Below, one piece after another: positions 7,991 through 15,985 of a stretch of DNA of 34,008 nt (position 1 is the first letter of the stretch; each line of letters starts with the position of its first letter). A program made the translations under genes and the position numbers. Below the pieces are notes generated by a model. It made no database searches, was not told the origin of the DNA, and saw only the letters and a program-made list of their open reading frames with translations. Origin of the DNA: Rhodococcus coprophilus NBRC 100603 (GTDB lineage Bacteria; Actinomycetota; Actinomycetes; Mycobacteriales; Mycobacteriaceae); assembly GCF_001895045.1 (NCBI RefSeq), contig NZ_BDAM01000013.1:1-34008 (forward strand). The letters are read 5' to 3'.

Positions 7991-8029
7991 ATGTCCACCC
8001 AAAGTGACGAAGTGCGGCTCCAGCGGTGA
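7991..8029 (+). CDS. Putative 12-codon leaderless upstream ORF overlapping tetR
   Basis: ATG 7991 encodes MSTQSDEVRLQR and stops at TGA 8027-8029. That stop overlaps the GTG start of the TetR gene (GTGA, 8026-8029). The -10 TACAGT lies six bases before the ATG, so the mRNA probably begins with this AUG. Leaderless short ORFs coupled to a downstream gene are known in mycobacteria. Alternatives are that the peptide is only a vehicle for coupling, or that a frameshift split a longer TetR N-terminus. The peptide itself has no recognisable function. Confidence 0.45.
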   Translation: MSTQSDEVRLQR

Positions 8030-8673
8030 CCGGCCCCAGTGAAGAGCCGGCCTGGAAGCAGCGGGCAGTGGAGCGGTCCATCCGGACCGCCAAACTGCGC
8101 GCCGAACAGCGCGTGCAGAGGTTCCTCGACGCAGCCCAGGCGATCATCACCGAAAAGGGAAGCACCGACTTCACGGTCCAGGAAGTCGTCGACCGGTCGA
8201 AGCAGTCGCTTCGCAGCTTCTACCTGCAGTTCGACGGCAAACACGAGCTCCTGCTCGCCCTGTTCGAGGACGCGCTCGGCCGCTCCGCCGACCAGATCCG
8301 TGCCGCCGCAGCCGGGAAAGACGACCCGCTCGACCAGCTTCGCGTCGCCGTCGAGTTGCTCTTCGAATCGTCGCGTCCGGACCCGACCGCCCAGCGTCCG
8401 TTGTTCACCGATTTCGCCCCTCAGCTGCTGCTCACGCATCCCGCCGAGGTCAAAGTCGCCCACGCGGCGATGCTCACGCTCTTCACGGAACTCATGGAGA
8501 AGGTCGCGGCGGCCGGCAAGATTCGGGCCGGTGCCAACCCGAAGCGCATGGCAGCGATGACGATGCAGACCGTGATGTTCATCGCTCAGTCCAGTGGTGG
8601 CGACGACACTGCGCGAGCGATCACCGCCGAGGAAGTCTGGGCCTTCTGCTCCGAAGGATTCGCTGCTCGCTGA
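8026..8673 (+). CDS. TetR-family transcriptional regulator (candidate regulon repressor)
   Basis: 215 residues. The N-terminal DNA-binding domain (about 30-80) has RFLDAAQAIITEKGSTDFTV, the helix-turn-helix EVVDRSKQSLRSFYLQFDGK, and then HELLLALFEDAL. The C-terminal all-alpha domain is the expected ligand-binding part. TetR regulators of catabolic clusters usually repress until a pathway intermediate, often an acyl-CoA, binds. The GTG start at 8026 overlaps a short upstream ORF (GTGA). Perfect palindromes lie 120 bases upstream (7890) and immediately after its stop codon (8675). It is the only dedicated DNA-binding regulator gene inside the catabolic part of the window, so it is the natural candidate for binding GAGAATnnnATTCTC. 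That assignment is inference. Confidence 0.88.
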   Translation: MTGPSEEPAWKQRAVERSIRTAKLRAEQRVQRFLDAAQAIITEKGSTDFTVQEVVDRSKQSLRSFYLQFDGKHELLLALFEDALGRSADQIRAAAAGKDDPLDQLRVAVELLFESSRPDPTAQRPLFTDFAPQLLLTHPAEVKVAHAAMLTLFTELMEKVAAAGKIRAGANPKRMAAMTMQTVMFIAQSSGGDDTARAITAEEVWAFCSEGFAAR

Positions 8674-8674
8674 C

Positions 8675-8689
8675 GAGAATCCTATTCTC
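8675..8689. promoter_or_regulatory. Regulon operator (perfect palindrome) upstream of the thioesterase
   Basis: GAGAATCCTATTCTC is a perfect 6-3-6 palindrome starting two bases after the tetR stop. A -10 element TACACT (8708-8713) follows, then six bases, then the GTG start at 8720. The palindrome therefore overlaps the expected -35 position of a leaderless promoter. Confidence 0.72.
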
Positions 8690-8719
8690 AAAGCTGCGCA
8701 AGTCCCTTACACTCGGCGT

Positions 8720-9538
8720 GTGCCCGAGCTCTGGAACGATCTCCTCAACTGCCTCGACCTACGCGCATGCCCCTCGGACGAAGACCGAGACGACATCGCC
8801 CTCTTCGACGGAACCAACCAGCAACTGGAGTATCACCGGTTGTTCGGGGGCCAGCTCCTGGCCCAGCTGGTACGCGCCGCGCAACTCTCCTGCCCCGGCA
8901 AGAGCATCAAATCGCTGCATGCGGTGTTCGCGCGTGAAGGCCGTGCGGACGAGCCCGTGCGGTACGAAATCACCCGTCGCCACGAGGGCCGCTCGTTCGC
9001 GACCCTGTCGGCCGTCGCTCAGCAGTCCCGCGGCGTGCTCGCCACCGCGTCGGTCTCGATGCACGCGCACGAGGACGGACCCGAACTCCAGACGATAGAG
9101 GCCGTGCCGCCGGTTCTCCCCGCCGATGCACACACCGAGTTCACGCTGATCCCGTGGGAAACCCGCACGACCACCGACCTCTCCCACTCCGGAGTGTCGG
9201 CTCCCGAGTTCGAGATGTGGATGCGCACTCCGGAGGTCGATCCCGATTTCGCCCCCGCGCTCACCGCGTACGCGACCGACCTCAATCTGATCGGTACCGC
9301 GCTGCTCGGTGTCGACGGTTTCGACCACACCGGCAACGGAACGAAGTTCACATCGGCGGTCACGTCGCACAACCTGTGGTTCCACCGACCGTTCCGAAGC
9401 GACGAATGGTTGTTGCTGCGGCAGCACAGCCCGATCCTCGTCCACGGCCGCTGCTTCGGCCGCGGCGACGTGCTCACCGAAAACGGCAGCCTCGTCGCGT
9501 CGTTCGCGCAGGAAGCCCTCGTTCGCATTCCCCAGTAG
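8720..9538 (+). CDS. tesB: Acyl-CoA thioesterase II (TesB-like)
   Basis: 272 residues, close to the usual 280-290 of TesB double-hotdog thioesterases. Typical segments are YHRLFGGQLLAQLVRAAQ near the N-terminus, then SIKSLHAVFAREGRADEPV, YEITRRHEGRSFATLSAVAQQ, and the second hotdog with HNLWFHRPFRSDEWLLL and GRGDVLTENGSLVASFAQEA. The family hydrolyses acyl-CoA to free acid and CoA, relieving CoA trapping by slowly processed intermediates. The start is GTG 8720, preceded at leaderless spacing by TACACT (8708-8713). It is the first gene of a two-gene + strand unit with an operator directly upstream. Confidence 0.86.
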   Translation: MPELWNDLLNCLDLRACPSDEDRDDIALFDGTNQQLEYHRLFGGQLLAQLVRAAQLSCPGKSIKSLHAVFAREGRADEPVRYEITRRHEGRSFATLSAVAQQSRGVLATASVSMHAHEDGPELQTIEAVPPVLPADAHTEFTLIPWETRTTTDLSHSGVSAPEFEMWMRTPEVDPDFAPALTAYATDLNLIGTALLGVDGFDHTGNGTKFTSAVTSHNLWFHRPFRSDEWLLLRQHSPILVHGRCFGRGDVLTENGSLVASFAQEALVRIPQ

Positions 9539-9581
9539 TCGATCATGCTGTAACACAACCCTTTCCGTGCGATACCCGTCG

Positions 9582-10688
9582 ATGTCGAGGTATGAAGTGG
9601 AACAGCCGTTTCGGTCCGTCCCCGTCGGTACAGCGGTCGCTCCGGAAGGGGACGGCAACCGCCCGTTGCGAGTGGTTCAATGGGCCACCGGCAACATCGG
9701 CACACGCGCCCTCCGGGCAGTGATCGACCACCCGAATCTCACCCTCGCCGGGGTCTACGTACACAGCGACGACAAGGCCGGGCAGGAGGCGGGCGAACTG
9801 TGCGGCCGCGACCCGGTGGGTGTGCGGGCGACCCGGGAACTCGACGACATCCTGGCACTGGACGCCGACTGTGTGCTGTACATGCCGCTGAGATTCGATC
9901 TCGACGAAGTGTGCCGGATCCTCGCGTCGGGCACGCACATCGTCACCACGCGAGGAGAGTTCCACCACCCGAGGACCATGGATCCGGCGATCCGTACCGC
10001 GGTGGAGGAGGCGTGCGCTCTCGGACGCACCTCCATCCACAGCACCGGCAGCAGCCCAGGATTCATCACCGAGGCCGTGCCGCTGGTCCTTTCGTCCATC
10101 CAGCGTCGGCTCGACCACCTGGCAATCGACGAGTACGCAGACCTCTCGCAGCGCAACTCGCCGGGAATCCTTTTCGAAATCATGGGTTTCGGCGGACCCG
10201 CCGACACCTTCGAGGAATTCCGGCTCGCGCACGTGCAGTCCAACTTCGGGCCGTCCCTCTCCGCCCTCGCCGACGCTCTCGGACTCTCCCTCGACTCGAT
10301 CGAGGCGTCCGGTGAAGTCGCCCTCGCCCGGAACCCCGTGACCATCGCAGCAGGAACGATCGACGCAGGGACCGTTGCGGCACAGAGGATCACCGTGTCC
10401 GGCATGAAGGACGGCCGGGAGCTCATGCGCTTCCGGCCGACCTGGTATTGCACCGGCGATCTCGACGCCGACTGGGACTTGCATTCGACCGGGTGGCACA
10501 TCTCCGTCGACGGCGACGCCCCACTCGACATCGAGATGCGGTTCCCGGTACCGCTCGACCGGATGAGCGAGGTGTCTCCGTCCTACACGGCCAACCGCGC
10601 GGTCAACGCGATTCCCGCGGTCTGTGCAGCGCAGCCCGGTATCCGGACCACCGTCGAACTACCCCTGATCGTTCCCGAGTTCAGCTGA
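9582..10688 (+). CDS. NAD(P)-binding oxidoreductase, dihydrodipicolinate reductase-like
   Basis: 368 residues. A Rossmann N-terminus (LRVVQWATGNIGTRALRAV, GxxGxxG-like at about 36-42) and DDILALDADCVLYMPLRFD match the DapB N-terminal-like family that also includes 2,4-diaminopentanoate dehydrogenase-type proteins. The C-terminal half has STGSSPGFITEAVPL and many conserved-looking polar stretches but no assignable catalytic motif. Members of this family are frequent in actinobacterial catabolic clusters with unknown substrates. The start is uncertain: ATG 9582 (MSRYEV) or GTG 9567, with no clear ribosome site. The stop lies 8 bases inside the end of the convergent MeaB gene, leaving no room for a terminator. 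Confidence 0.8.
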   Translation: MSRYEVEQPFRSVPVGTAVAPEGDGNRPLRVVQWATGNIGTRALRAVIDHPNLTLAGVYVHSDDKAGQEAGELCGRDPVGVRATRELDDILALDADCVLYMPLRFDLDEVCRILASGTHIVTTRGEFHHPRTMDPAIRTAVEEACALGRTSIHSTGSSPGFITEAVPLVLSSIQRRLDHLAIDEYADLSQRNSPGILFEIMGFGGPADTFEEFRLAHVQSNFGPSLSALADALGLSLDSIEASGEVALARNPVTIAAGTIDAGTVAAQRITVSGMKDGRELMRFRPTWYCTGDLDADWDLHSTGWHISVDGDAPLDIEMRFPVPLDRMSEVSPSYTANRAVNAIPAVCAAQPGIRTTVELPLIVPEFS

Positions 10689-11595
10689 CCGGACGACGGG
10701 AGACGGCGCCCGTCCCGATCCCGAGGATCAACTGCTCGGCGGCGGCGTACGGATCGCTGCTGCCGTCCGCGACCGCGTCCGCCAGGCCGTCGAGCGCAGG
10801 GTGCGTGCGAAGCAAGGTGTGCGCCAGAGAAAGGATCTGACCGCGGGCGCGGGCACTCCGTCGTTCCGGTGTGTCCGCGCGCTGGTGCGCGTCGATGGCG
10901 TCGATCAGCTCCGTCACTCCGGTGCCCTCGGACGCGACCAGCTGGAGGATCGGCACCTTCGCCTCGGTCCTCAGATCCCGGACCGTCTGAGCGGCTCCTT
11001 CCCGGTCGGCCTTGTTGACCACGAGAAGGTCGGCGACTTCGAGCAACCCGGCCTTTGCCGCTTGAATCGTGTCGCCACCACCGGGATTGAGGATCACCAC
11101 CGTCGGGTCGGCCACCGAAGCGATCTCGATTTCGGATTGACCGACGCCAACCGTCTCGAGCACGATCACGTCGTAGTTCAGTGCGGCCAGCAGCCGGATC
11201 GCGGCAGGCACCGCGGCCGCGAGTCCGCCGAGATGGCCGCGCGAGGCCACGGACCGGATGAGCACGTCACGGTCGTGCACGTGCTCGGCCATCCTGATGC
11301 GATCCCCGAGCAACGCACCGCCGCTGTAGGGAGACGACGGATCCACAGCGAGGACCGCGACCCGCAGTCCTCGCGCGCGGTATTCCGCGGTCATCGCTCC
11401 GACGGTGGTGGATTTACCCGCGCCCGGCGGCCCGGTCACCCCGACCACCCGTGCGGTGGCCGGCCCGAGCGCATCGAGTACCTCGTCGCGCCGGGGGCTT
11501 TCCACAAGGCTCAGCAATCGCCCTGCGGCGCGCGGGGATCCCCCGCGCGCCGCAGCGAGCAATTCGGCGATGTCCGCCCCGCCGGAACCACTCAA
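10681..11595 (-). CDS. meaB: MeaB/ArgK-type G3E GTPase, chaperone of a B12-dependent mutase
   Basis: 304 residues. Walker A GPPGAGKST (about 55-63), AVDPSSPYSGGALLGDRIRM, ETVGVGQSE and VVNKAD (GTP-binding guanine motif) identify the MeaB/ArgK family. MeaB proteins load and protect adenosylcobalamin in methylmalonyl-, isobutyryl- or 2-hydroxyisobutyryl-CoA mutases. The likely partner is the split mutase at 28654-30632, 17 kb away in the same probable regulon. The start is TTG 11595, whose TTGA overlaps the thiolase stop; the ORF runs open further upstream, but those codons shadow the thiolase. Third gene of the synthetase-thiolase-meaB unit. Confidence 0.88.
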   Translation of the reverse strand: MSGSGGADIAELLAAARGGSPRAAGRLLSLVESPRRDEVLDALGPATARVVGVTGPPGAGKSTTVGAMTAEYRARGLRVAVLAVDPSSPYSGGALLGDRIRMAEHVHDRDVLIRSVASRGHLGGLAAAVPAAIRLLAALNYDVIVLETVGVGQSEIEIASVADPTVVILNPGGGDTIQAAKAGLLEVADLLVVNKADREGAAQTVRDLRTEAKVPILQLVASEGTGVTELIDAIDAHQRADTPERRSARARGQILSLAHTLLRTHPALDGLADAVADGSSDPYAAAEQLILGIGTGAVSRRPVS

Positions 11596-12731
11596 GGCGC
11601 GGGCACCTCGATGACGGTGGCCGAGCCCATGCCTCCGCCCGCACACATTGCTGCGACACCGATACCGCCACCACGACGGCGCAACTCGTGGACGAGCGTG
11701 ACCAGCATCCGGGCACCGGTCGCGGCGACCGGATGTCCGAGGGAACAACCGCTGCCGCTGGTGTTGACCTTCTCGGGATCGAGGTCGAGCAGCTTGATGC
11801 ACGCGACGCACTGCGCGGCGAATGCTTCGTTGATCTCGAAGAGGTCGACGTCGGCGATGGACAGTCCCGCCCGCTTCAGCGCCTTCGGGATCGCCTCGAC
11901 CGGCGCGAGACCGGTGATCGCCGGATCGACGCCGACCGAAGCCCAGGCGCGGACGATGCCGAGCGCAGGCAGGCCGAGGTCACTGCTGGCGATGGCGAGC
12001 GCCGCCGCGGCGTCGTTGCCGCCGCTGGAGTTGCCCGCGGTGATACCGAAGCCCTCGATCTCCGGGTGCAGCACCTTCAGCGATGCAAGCTTCTCGAGGC
12101 TGGTGTCGCGGCGGGGATGCTCGTCGACGGAGAACAGGCCGTGCGGGGTGTCGATGGGGACGATCTCTTCCTTGAACCGACCCTCGTCGATGGCCCGAAG
12201 TGCCATCTGATGGGACCGGAACGCCCAGGCGTCCATCTCTTCCCGGGTCACGCCGGCCTTCACGGCGGCGTTCCAGCCGACGGTGATGGACATGTCGCGG
12301 TTGGGGGCGTCGGGCTGATCGGGATGGGTGGGAGACATCCACGGCACCCACTCGTCACCCTTCCGGACCATCGACCTCGGGGACGTGGACGCGGAGTTGA
12401 CGCCCCCGGCGATCACGAGTTGGTCCATCCCGGCGCGGATTCCTGCCGCTGCGGTCTGCACGGCGGCGAGACCGGCTGCACAGTGCCGGTTGTGAGACAG
12501 CCCGGGCACGGAGACGAGCCCGGAGGTGAGCGCGGCGTGGCGCGCAATCACGCCGCCGCCGTAGAGGCCCTCACCGAGGATCACATCGTCGATCAGGCTC
12601 TTGTCGAGGTCTTCCGCGGTGGCCGACACCACGTGGTGGGCGAGTTCGAACGCGGTGGTGTCGCGCAGTGTGCCCTTCATGGCGGTACCGATCGGGGTAC
12701 GCAGGGCGGAAACGATGACGGCATCAGGCAT
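11592..12731 (-). CDS. Thiolase (acetyl-CoA acyltransferase)
   Basis: 379 residues. Thiolase active-site residues are all visible: nucleophile C84 in HNRHCAAGLAAVQ, NEAFAAQ (301-307), H333 in GHPVAATGAR, and C363 in MCAGGGMGSATV. It should cleave a 3-ketoacyl-CoA with CoA, the last step of a beta-oxidation turn. ATG 12731 (MPDAVIV) overlaps the end of the acyl-CoA synthetase by 8 bases, and the TGA overlaps the TTG of meaB. An apparent extension to 13148 in this frame is a shadow of the synthetase gene. Confidence 0.92.
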   Translation of the reverse strand: MPDAVIVSALRTPIGTAMKGTLRDTTAFELAHHVVSATAEDLDKSLIDDVILGEGLYGGGVIARHAALTSGLVSVPGLSHNRHCAAGLAAVQTAAAGIRAGMDQLVIAGGVNSASTSPRSMVRKGDEWVPWMSPTHPDQPDAPNRDMSITVGWNAAVKAGVTREEMDAWAFRSHQMALRAIDEGRFKEEIVPIDTPHGLFSVDEHPRRDTSLEKLASLKVLHPEIEGFGITAGNSSGGNDAAAALAIASSDLGLPALGIVRAWASVGVDPAITGLAPVEAIPKALKRAGLSIADVDLFEINEAFAAQCVACIKLLDLDPEKVNTSGSGCSLGHPVAATGARMLVTLVHELRRRGGGIGVAAMCAGGGMGSATVIEVPAP

Positions 12732-14160
12732 GGGTGTTCTCCAGTTCGGCGAGTAGGTTGCGGCGCAGAAGTTTTCCGGTTTCCGTCTTGGGAAGTTCGT
12801 CCCGGAACACGATGGTGTCGGGGGTCTTGGACGAGCGGAGCCGGTCCTTGACCCACTGACGTATTTCGTCGGGATCGGCGGAGCCGACGAGTACCGCCAC
12901 GAGTCGCTGTCCCCACTCGGGATCGGAAACGCCGATGACGGCCGCCTCGATGATCGCGGGGTGAGCGAGCAGCACGTCCTCGATCTCGGCCGGGGCGATG
13001 TTCTCGCCGCCCCGGATGATGGTGTCGTCGGAGCGGCCCTCCACGAACAGGTAGCCGTCGCTGTCGAGATGCCCGAGATCGCGGGTGGAGAACCAGCCCT
13101 CCTCGTCGAGGACGCTCCGGTTGCCGTATTCACCGGAGATCTGTTCACCGCGCACGTAGATCAGGCCGCTGTCGCCGGCTTCCACCGGTGTTCCGTCTTC
13201 GGTCCGGATCTCGATTTCGATGCCGGGCAGCGGGCGACCGACGGAGCCGAGGCGTTCGCGGACCGCGGGATCGTCCGAAGCGAACGCCACCCGGTGATCC
13301 TCGGGGCCGAGCACCGCGACCGACGACGCGGTCTCGGTGAGCCCGTAGGCGTTGACGAATCCGGTGTCCGGGAACGCCCGCAGGGCGTGCTCGAGGACGG
13401 GTCGAGGGGTCCGGGAGCCACCGTACGCAAGACTCTGGAGTGAGGGAGTGGCAGCTTCGCGGTCGCCCAGTTCGGCGACGATGCGGGCCAGCATCGTCGG
13501 CACGAGCATGGCGTGGGTGACGCCCTCGCGCCGGACGGTGTCGAGCCACACCTTCGGATCGAAGGCGGCTAGGTACACCACTCGGCGGCCCGTGTAGAAA
13601 TTCGACAGCAGATTCGTCAGGCCCGCGATGTGGTACGGCGGGACCGACACCAGAGACGCGTCGGTTTCGGCGGCCGAGGAGAACTCCATCGTGTTGAGGA
13701 CGTAGGCCAGCAGATGGCGGTGCCGGAGGATCGCAGGCTTCGGATCGGACGTGGTTCCGCTCGTGTAGATGATGGCCGCGACCTCGTCACCGTCCCACCG
13801 CCCTTCCAGATCGGAGGTGTCGATCTCGTCGAGGGCGTCGTCGGTGAGCGCATCGAGGTCGGCTTCCTCGAGGACGAGCGCCCCTGGGTGCCGGTTTATC
13901 AGCGCCGTGAGTTGCTGTTCCCCGAGCCGATAGTTGAGGGGAACGAACGGCACGCCGGCCAGCGCCGCACCGAACAGAGCCACGGGGTAGGCGAGATGGT
14001 TCGCCGCCAAGTACAGCACCGCCGGGTGATTCCGGAAGTCGAGGGCAGCGCGCCGTGCCAACGTATCCAGGCGCGCGGCCGTCAGCGTGCGATCACCGAC
14101 GGTCGCCACCGCTCGATCGCCGTTGCTTGCGGCCATTTCTAGAATCATGCTTAGGTTCAT
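12724..14160 (-). CDS. Acyl-CoA synthetase (AMP-forming, FadD/4CL-like)
   Basis: 478 residues of the ANL superfamily. P-loop YTSGTTSDPKPAI (132-144; the usual G after TT is S), the A5-like GLTETASSVAVL, STRDLGHLDSDGYLFVEGR with the hinge aspartate region, GGENIAPAEIE, and the catalytic lysine K463 in KTETGKLLRR. It activates a carboxylic acid to its CoA thioester via an acyl-AMP. The start is uncertain: ATG 14160, 14148 (MILEMAAS) or 14136. The - strand -10 TAATGT lies within the operator immediately upstream, so the mRNA must begin very near these ATGs. First gene of the synthetase-thiolase-meaB operon. Confidence 0.9.
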   Translation of the reverse strand: MNLSMILEMAASNGDRAVATVGDRTLTAARLDTLARRAALDFRNHPAVLYLAANHLAYPVALFGAALAGVPFVPLNYRLGEQQLTALINRHPGALVLEEADLDALTDDALDEIDTSDLEGRWDGDEVAAIIYTSGTTSDPKPAILRHRHLLAYVLNTMEFSSAAETDASLVSVPPYHIAGLTNLLSNFYTGRRVVYLAAFDPKVWLDTVRREGVTHAMLVPTMLARIVAELGDREAATPSLQSLAYGGSRTPRPVLEHALRAFPDTGFVNAYGLTETASSVAVLGPEDHRVAFASDDPAVRERLGSVGRPLPGIEIEIRTEDGTPVEAGDSGLIYVRGEQISGEYGNRSVLDEEGWFSTRDLGHLDSDGYLFVEGRSDDTIIRGGENIAPAEIEDVLLAHPAIIEAAVIGVSDPEWGQRLVAVLVGSADPDEIRQWVKDRLRSSKTPDTIVFRDELPKTETGKLLRRNLLAELENTHA

Positions 14161-14175
14161 GAGAACATTATTCTC
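14161..14175. promoter_or_regulatory. Regulon operator covering two divergent promoters
   Basis: GAGAACATTATTCTC is an 11-of-12 match to the 6-3-6 palindrome. It contains TATTCT on the + strand (14169-14174, for the SDR pair) and TAATGT on the - strand (for the acyl-CoA synthetase operon). A single bound repressor dimer could therefore silence both divergent units. Confidence 0.7.
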
Positions 14176-14213
14176 ACAGGTGCAGAGCCGCAGTTGCAAG
14201 AAGGGAAATCGAG

Positions 14214-14981
14214 ATGCAGGTAGAAGGTAGCTCCGCGATCGTCGTCGGCGGTACGGGTGGGCTCGGTCAGGCCACGGTCCGTCGTCTCCACGCAGCCGGC
14301 GCCAAGGTCGTCATCGCCGACGTGAACGACGAGAAGGGCAAGGAACTCGAAGAGGAACTCGGCGTTCGCTACGTCAACACCGACGCAGGTGACGAGGATT
14401 CTGTCTCGGCCGCGATCGCAGAGGCGCAGTCGTTGGCACCGCTGCGCATCTCGGTCGACTGCCACGGCGGTCCCGCCGGCGGTGGCCGTCTCGTCGGCAA
14501 GGACGGCAGCGCGATGCCGCTCGAGGCCTTCACGAAGACGATCCAGTCGTACCTGACCTCGACCTTCAACGTCATGCGCCTCGCCGCCGCCGCGATCGCC
14601 CAGCAGGATCCGTTCGACGAGGAAGGCAGCCGCGGCGTCATCATCAACACCGCGTCGATCGCCGGATACGAGGGCCAGATCGGCCAGCTTCCCTACGCGG
14701 CGGCCAAGGGCGGAGTCATCGGCATGACGCTCGTCGCCGCACGAGACCTGTCTCCGCTGGGGATCCGCGTGAACACGATCGCTCCGGGCACCATCCTCAC
14801 CCCCGCATACGGCAAGGCCGGCGACCAGCTCGAGGCGTACTGGGGACCCCAGGTGCCGCACCCCAAGCGCATGGGACGCCCGAACGAGTACGCAACCCTC
14901 GTCGCCTCGATCGTCGAGAACGACTACCTCAACGGCGAAGTCATCCGTCTCGACGGCGCCCTGCGGTTCCCGCCGAAGTGA
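14214..14981 (+). CDS. SDR, 3-hydroxyacyl-CoA dehydrogenase-like (HSD10 type)
   Basis: 255 residues. VVGGTGGLGQATVRRL (nucleotide loop), ADVNDEKG (acidic residue after strand two, favouring NAD), TASIAGYEGQIGQLPYAAAKGG (catalytic S, Y, K) and APGTILTP. The layout, with DCHGG at the usual NNAG place and a long loop after it, resembles type II 3-hydroxyacyl-CoA dehydrogenase (HSD17B10-like). AGAAGGGA about 10 bases upstream of the ATG serves as ribosome site. It overlaps the next SDR by GTGA (14978-14981). First gene of the two-SDR unit driven by the divergent operator at 14161. Confidence 0.88.
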   Translation: MQVEGSSAIVVGGTGGLGQATVRRLHAAGAKVVIADVNDEKGKELEEELGVRYVNTDAGDEDSVSAAIAEAQSLAPLRISVDCHGGPAGGGRLVGKDGSAMPLEAFTKTIQSYLTSTFNVMRLAAAAIAQQDPFDEEGSRGVIINTASIAGYEGQIGQLPYAAAKGGVIGMTLVAARDLSPLGIRVNTIAPGTILTPAYGKAGDQLEAYWGPQVPHPKRMGRPNEYATLVASIVENDYLNGEVIRLDGALRFPPK

Positions 14982-15730
14982 GCCTCCTCGACGGAAAGGT
15001 CGCTTTCGTCGCCGGAGCAAGCCGGGGGATCGGCGCGGCGATCGCCGTGGCACTCGCCGAGGCGGGCGCCACGGTCGCGGTTGCCGCACGCTCGGAACGA
15101 GAAGGCAAGCTCCCGGGCACGATCCACTCGGTCGCCGAACGGATCACCCATGCCGGCGGGCATGCCATTCCCGTCCCGTGCGATGTCACCGACGAACAGT
15201 CGGTCGACGAGGCGATCACCGCGACCGTCGAGACCTTCGGCGGCCTCGACATCCTGGTCGCCAATGCCGGCGTGCTGTGGATGGGACCCATCGAATCGAC
15301 ACCGGCCAAACGCTGGCAGTTGTGCCTCGACGTCAACCTCACGGGCGTGTTCACCGTGACGAAGGCAGCGATCCCACATCTCCGCGCGCGCGGCGGCGGC
15401 TCCATGATCGCGGTGACGACCAACGGCGTCACCATGATCGATCGCGGCGCCAACGCCTACTGGGTGTCGAAGGCGGGGGTCGAGCGCCTCTACACAGGTC
15501 TCGCCGCAGACCTGAAGGCGGACAACATCGCCGTCAACTGCCTGGCACCGTCGCGGGTCGTCCTCACCGAGGGATGGACCGCCGGTGGTGGCGGGCGGGC
15601 GATTCCACCCGAGATGGTCGAACCACCCGAGACGATGGGCGCCGCCGCGGTTCTGCTCGCATCACAGGACGCGGCAGGCGTCACGGGCACCATCTCGCAA
15701 TCCGAAGTGCTCGTGCCGCAGAGGCAGTGA
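14978..15730 (+). CDS. Short-chain dehydrogenase/reductase
   Basis: 250 residues. VAGASRGIGAAIAVAL, NAGVLWMG, and Y-x-x-x-K in AYWVSKAGVERL; the catalytic-serine region reads VTTNGVTM, so a threonine may replace serine. The end is unlike most SDRs (TISQSEVLVPQRQ rather than VDGG). GTG 14978 overlaps the previous stop and is therefore translationally coupled. The adjacent SDRs suggest two successive hydroxyl/ketone steps or one heteromeric enzyme. It is followed by a 21-bp perfect hairpin. Confidence 0.86.
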   Translation: MSLLDGKVAFVAGASRGIGAAIAVALAEAGATVAVAARSEREGKLPGTIHSVAERITHAGGHAIPVPCDVTDEQSVDEAITATVETFGGLDILVANAGVLWMGPIESTPAKRWQLCLDVNLTGVFTVTKAAIPHLRARGGGSMIAVTTNGVTMIDRGANAYWVSKAGVERLYTGLAADLKADNIAVNCLAPSRVVLTEGWTAGGGGRAIPPEMVEPPETMGAAAVLLASQDAAGVTGTISQSEVLVPQRQ

Positions 15731-15786
15731 GGTACCCAGCAGCGCATATTCGTAGAACACGAGCGGCCTGCACGACACCCAGATCC

Positions 15787-15833
15787 GCGACGGAGGTCCC
15801 GGTCATCCACAAGATGACCGGGACCTCCGTCGC
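15787..15833. terminator. 21-bp perfect inverted repeat, likely terminator
   Basis: 15787-15807 and 15813-15833 are exact reverse complements with a CACAA loop. It lies about 55 bases after the SDR stop and ahead of the ferredoxin promoter. No T run follows, but the long uninterrupted stem is consistent with an actinobacterial intrinsic terminator. Confidence 0.75.
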
Positions 15834-15880
15834 TGTGTGGCAACAACGCGGCAATCGAATCCTTGCCGATCGCACGGTCA

Positions 15881-15895
15881 GAGACTATGGTTCTC
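15881..15895. promoter_or_regulatory. Regulon operator / -10 of the ferredoxin-P450 operon
   Basis: GAGACTATGGTTCTC matches the 6-3-6 palindrome with one change in each half. It contains TATGGT (15886-15891), a TAnnnT -10 element on the + strand. Transcription would start near 15898, leaving a leader of about 88 bases before the ferredoxin ATG. Confidence 0.55.
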
Positions 15896-15985
15896 GCAAT
15901 TCGGAAGGCCATTCTGGAATTAGAGAGCGTCCGGAGAACAGACAAACACGTTGCACGGAACGGGATCACAGAAATCGAGGTCGCA

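Noticed and set aside
1-9558. Repeated TGTAACACA at the window start and near 9550
   Set aside because: It is nine bases only, with no symmetry and no consistent position relative to genes; chance is sufficient.
10801-12851. Long + strand open frames opposite meaB and thiolase
   Set aside because: They are reverse-strand shadows of genes with complete active-site motifs; no ribosome site or domain.
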